From the NCBI GenBank assembly GCA_903917505.1, contig CAIXAY010000062.1, positions 1-15,645 on the forward strand: a DNA stretch of 15,645 nt, given 5' to 3'. Below are positions 15,522-15,645 of this stretch, piece after piece. The notes under the pieces are model-generated. The model did not search any database and was not told the DNA's origin. It worked only from the letters and a program-made list of their open reading frames with translations. The translations under genes and the position numbers were made by a program. The stretch is from an uncultured beta proteobacterium (GTDB taxonomy: Bacteria; Pseudomonadota; Gammaproteobacteria; Burkholderiales; Rhodocyclaceae). Position 1 is the stretch's first letter. Each line of letters starts with the position of its first letter.

Positions 15522-15608
15522 TGTAGTCACCCCCAATAACGACAAGTGCTTGTCTGGTCTAACGATTCGGGCCACTTGTCGTTTATTTTTGTTACAATGT
15601 GTAGTCAC
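15522..15608. repeat. Direct repeats TGTAGTCAC
   Basis: TGTAGTCAC occurs at 15522-15530 and 15600-15608, 78 bp apart. Each copy is preceded by GTTAC, at a distance of 6 and 4 bases. A weaker relative, TGTAGCCCT after a C tract, is at 15459-15467. The second exact copy lies in the spacer of the first right-edge promoter, so the repeats could be binding sites for a regulator of whatever lies beyond the window. Confidence 0.5.
15538..15590 (+). terminator. Long hairpin followed by a T-rich tract; terminator or attenuator
   Basis: AACGACAAGTG (15538-15548) and CACTTGTCGTT (15573-15583) are perfect 11-bp inverted copies around a 24-base loop, followed by TATTTTT. This has the form of a Rho-independent terminator on the plus strand. 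An alternative hairpin, GACAAG-TG-CTTGTC (15541-15554), competes for the left arm, as in an attenuator. No gene that would need it lies between the tRNA terminator and here. Confidence 0.55.
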
Positions 15609-15617
15609 TAATATACT
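15589..15617 (+). promoter_or_regulatory. Candidate sigma70 promoter P1 at the right edge
   Basis: TTGTTA (15589-15594) and TATACT (15612-15617) have exactly 17 bases between them and match consensus at four and five of six positions. The spacer contains one copy of the TGTAGTCAC repeat. The direction is out of the window. Confidence 0.6.
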
Positions 15618-15645
15618 TGACATCTGGCGCTGTATGGTTTATATA
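15617..15645 (+). promoter_or_regulatory. Candidate sigma70 promoter P2 at the right edge
   Basis: A perfect -35 TTGACA (15617-15622) is followed 17 bases later by TATATA (15640-15645), the last bases of the window. It shares one base with the -10 of P1, giving two overlapping promoters in the same direction. The transcribed gene is outside the window. Confidence 0.6.

Noticed and set aside
15522..15608. CRISPR or iteron array from the TGTAGTCAC copies
   Set aside because: There are only two exact 9-base copies with unequal flanks; too few and too short for an array. Kept as a plain direct repeat.
15430..15610. Retron-type msr/msd RNA
   Set aside because: The matching 9-mers are direct, not the inverted a1/a2 pair a retron needs, and no reverse transcriptase is in view.

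Overview
The window is high-GC DNA that reads as an ordinary chromosomal stretch of a betaproteobacterium, most likely of the Rhodocyclales/Azonexaceae-Accumulibacter kind. That placement rests on remembered gene content (lytic transglycosylase, NDUFA9-like epimerase, GST, cca and YfcG in one operon; cobQ, cobD and btuF together; a PAS-GGDEF-EAL protein). No search was run.

Layout. 1-1754: the 3' part of a PAS-GGDEF-EAL cyclic-di-GMP protein that begins before the window. 1807-2037 and 2087-3724 (minus): a metabolite:H+ symporter type MFS gene, followed by a decayed second copy of its own 3' end. 3895-4518 (minus): 5-formyltetrahydrofolate cyclo-ligase. 4562-9937 (plus): a tight five-gene run of soluble lytic transglycosylase, complex-I NDUFA9-like epimerase, a GST, CCA-adding enzyme and a YfcG-type GST. 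10045-10260: a small unknown protein. 10273-11445 (minus): a MidA/NDUFAF7-type methyltransferase. 11516-11593: a REP-like imperfect inverted repeat. 11616-15081: a cobalamin group, with cobQ leftward and cobD-like plus btuF rightward from a 113-bp divergent spacer. 15152-15228: tRNA-Arg(CCG) with its own promoter and terminator. 15272-15645: no gene, but a switch to AT-rich DNA with inverted and direct repeats and two overlapping sigma70-like promoters pointing out of the window.

How the genes work together. The cobalamin genes cover corrin-ring amidation (CobQ), the aminopropanol-phosphate arm (CobD) and periplasmic corrinoid capture (BtuF). The CobD homologue has Glu where the PLP-binding Lys should be, so it may not be a working decarboxylase. 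The slt-to-yfcG operon mixes cell-wall recycling, tRNA 3'-end repair and thiol chemistry and looks like shared transcription, not one pathway.

No CRISPR array, defence system or transposase is visible. The points most worth a second look are the CobD active-site loss, the missing HD metal site in Cca, the MFS gene remnant with a clean 120-bp repeat-bounded deletion, and the repeat/promoter structure at the right edge just past the tRNA. That edge could be the start of an accessory region, but the window stops before showing it.
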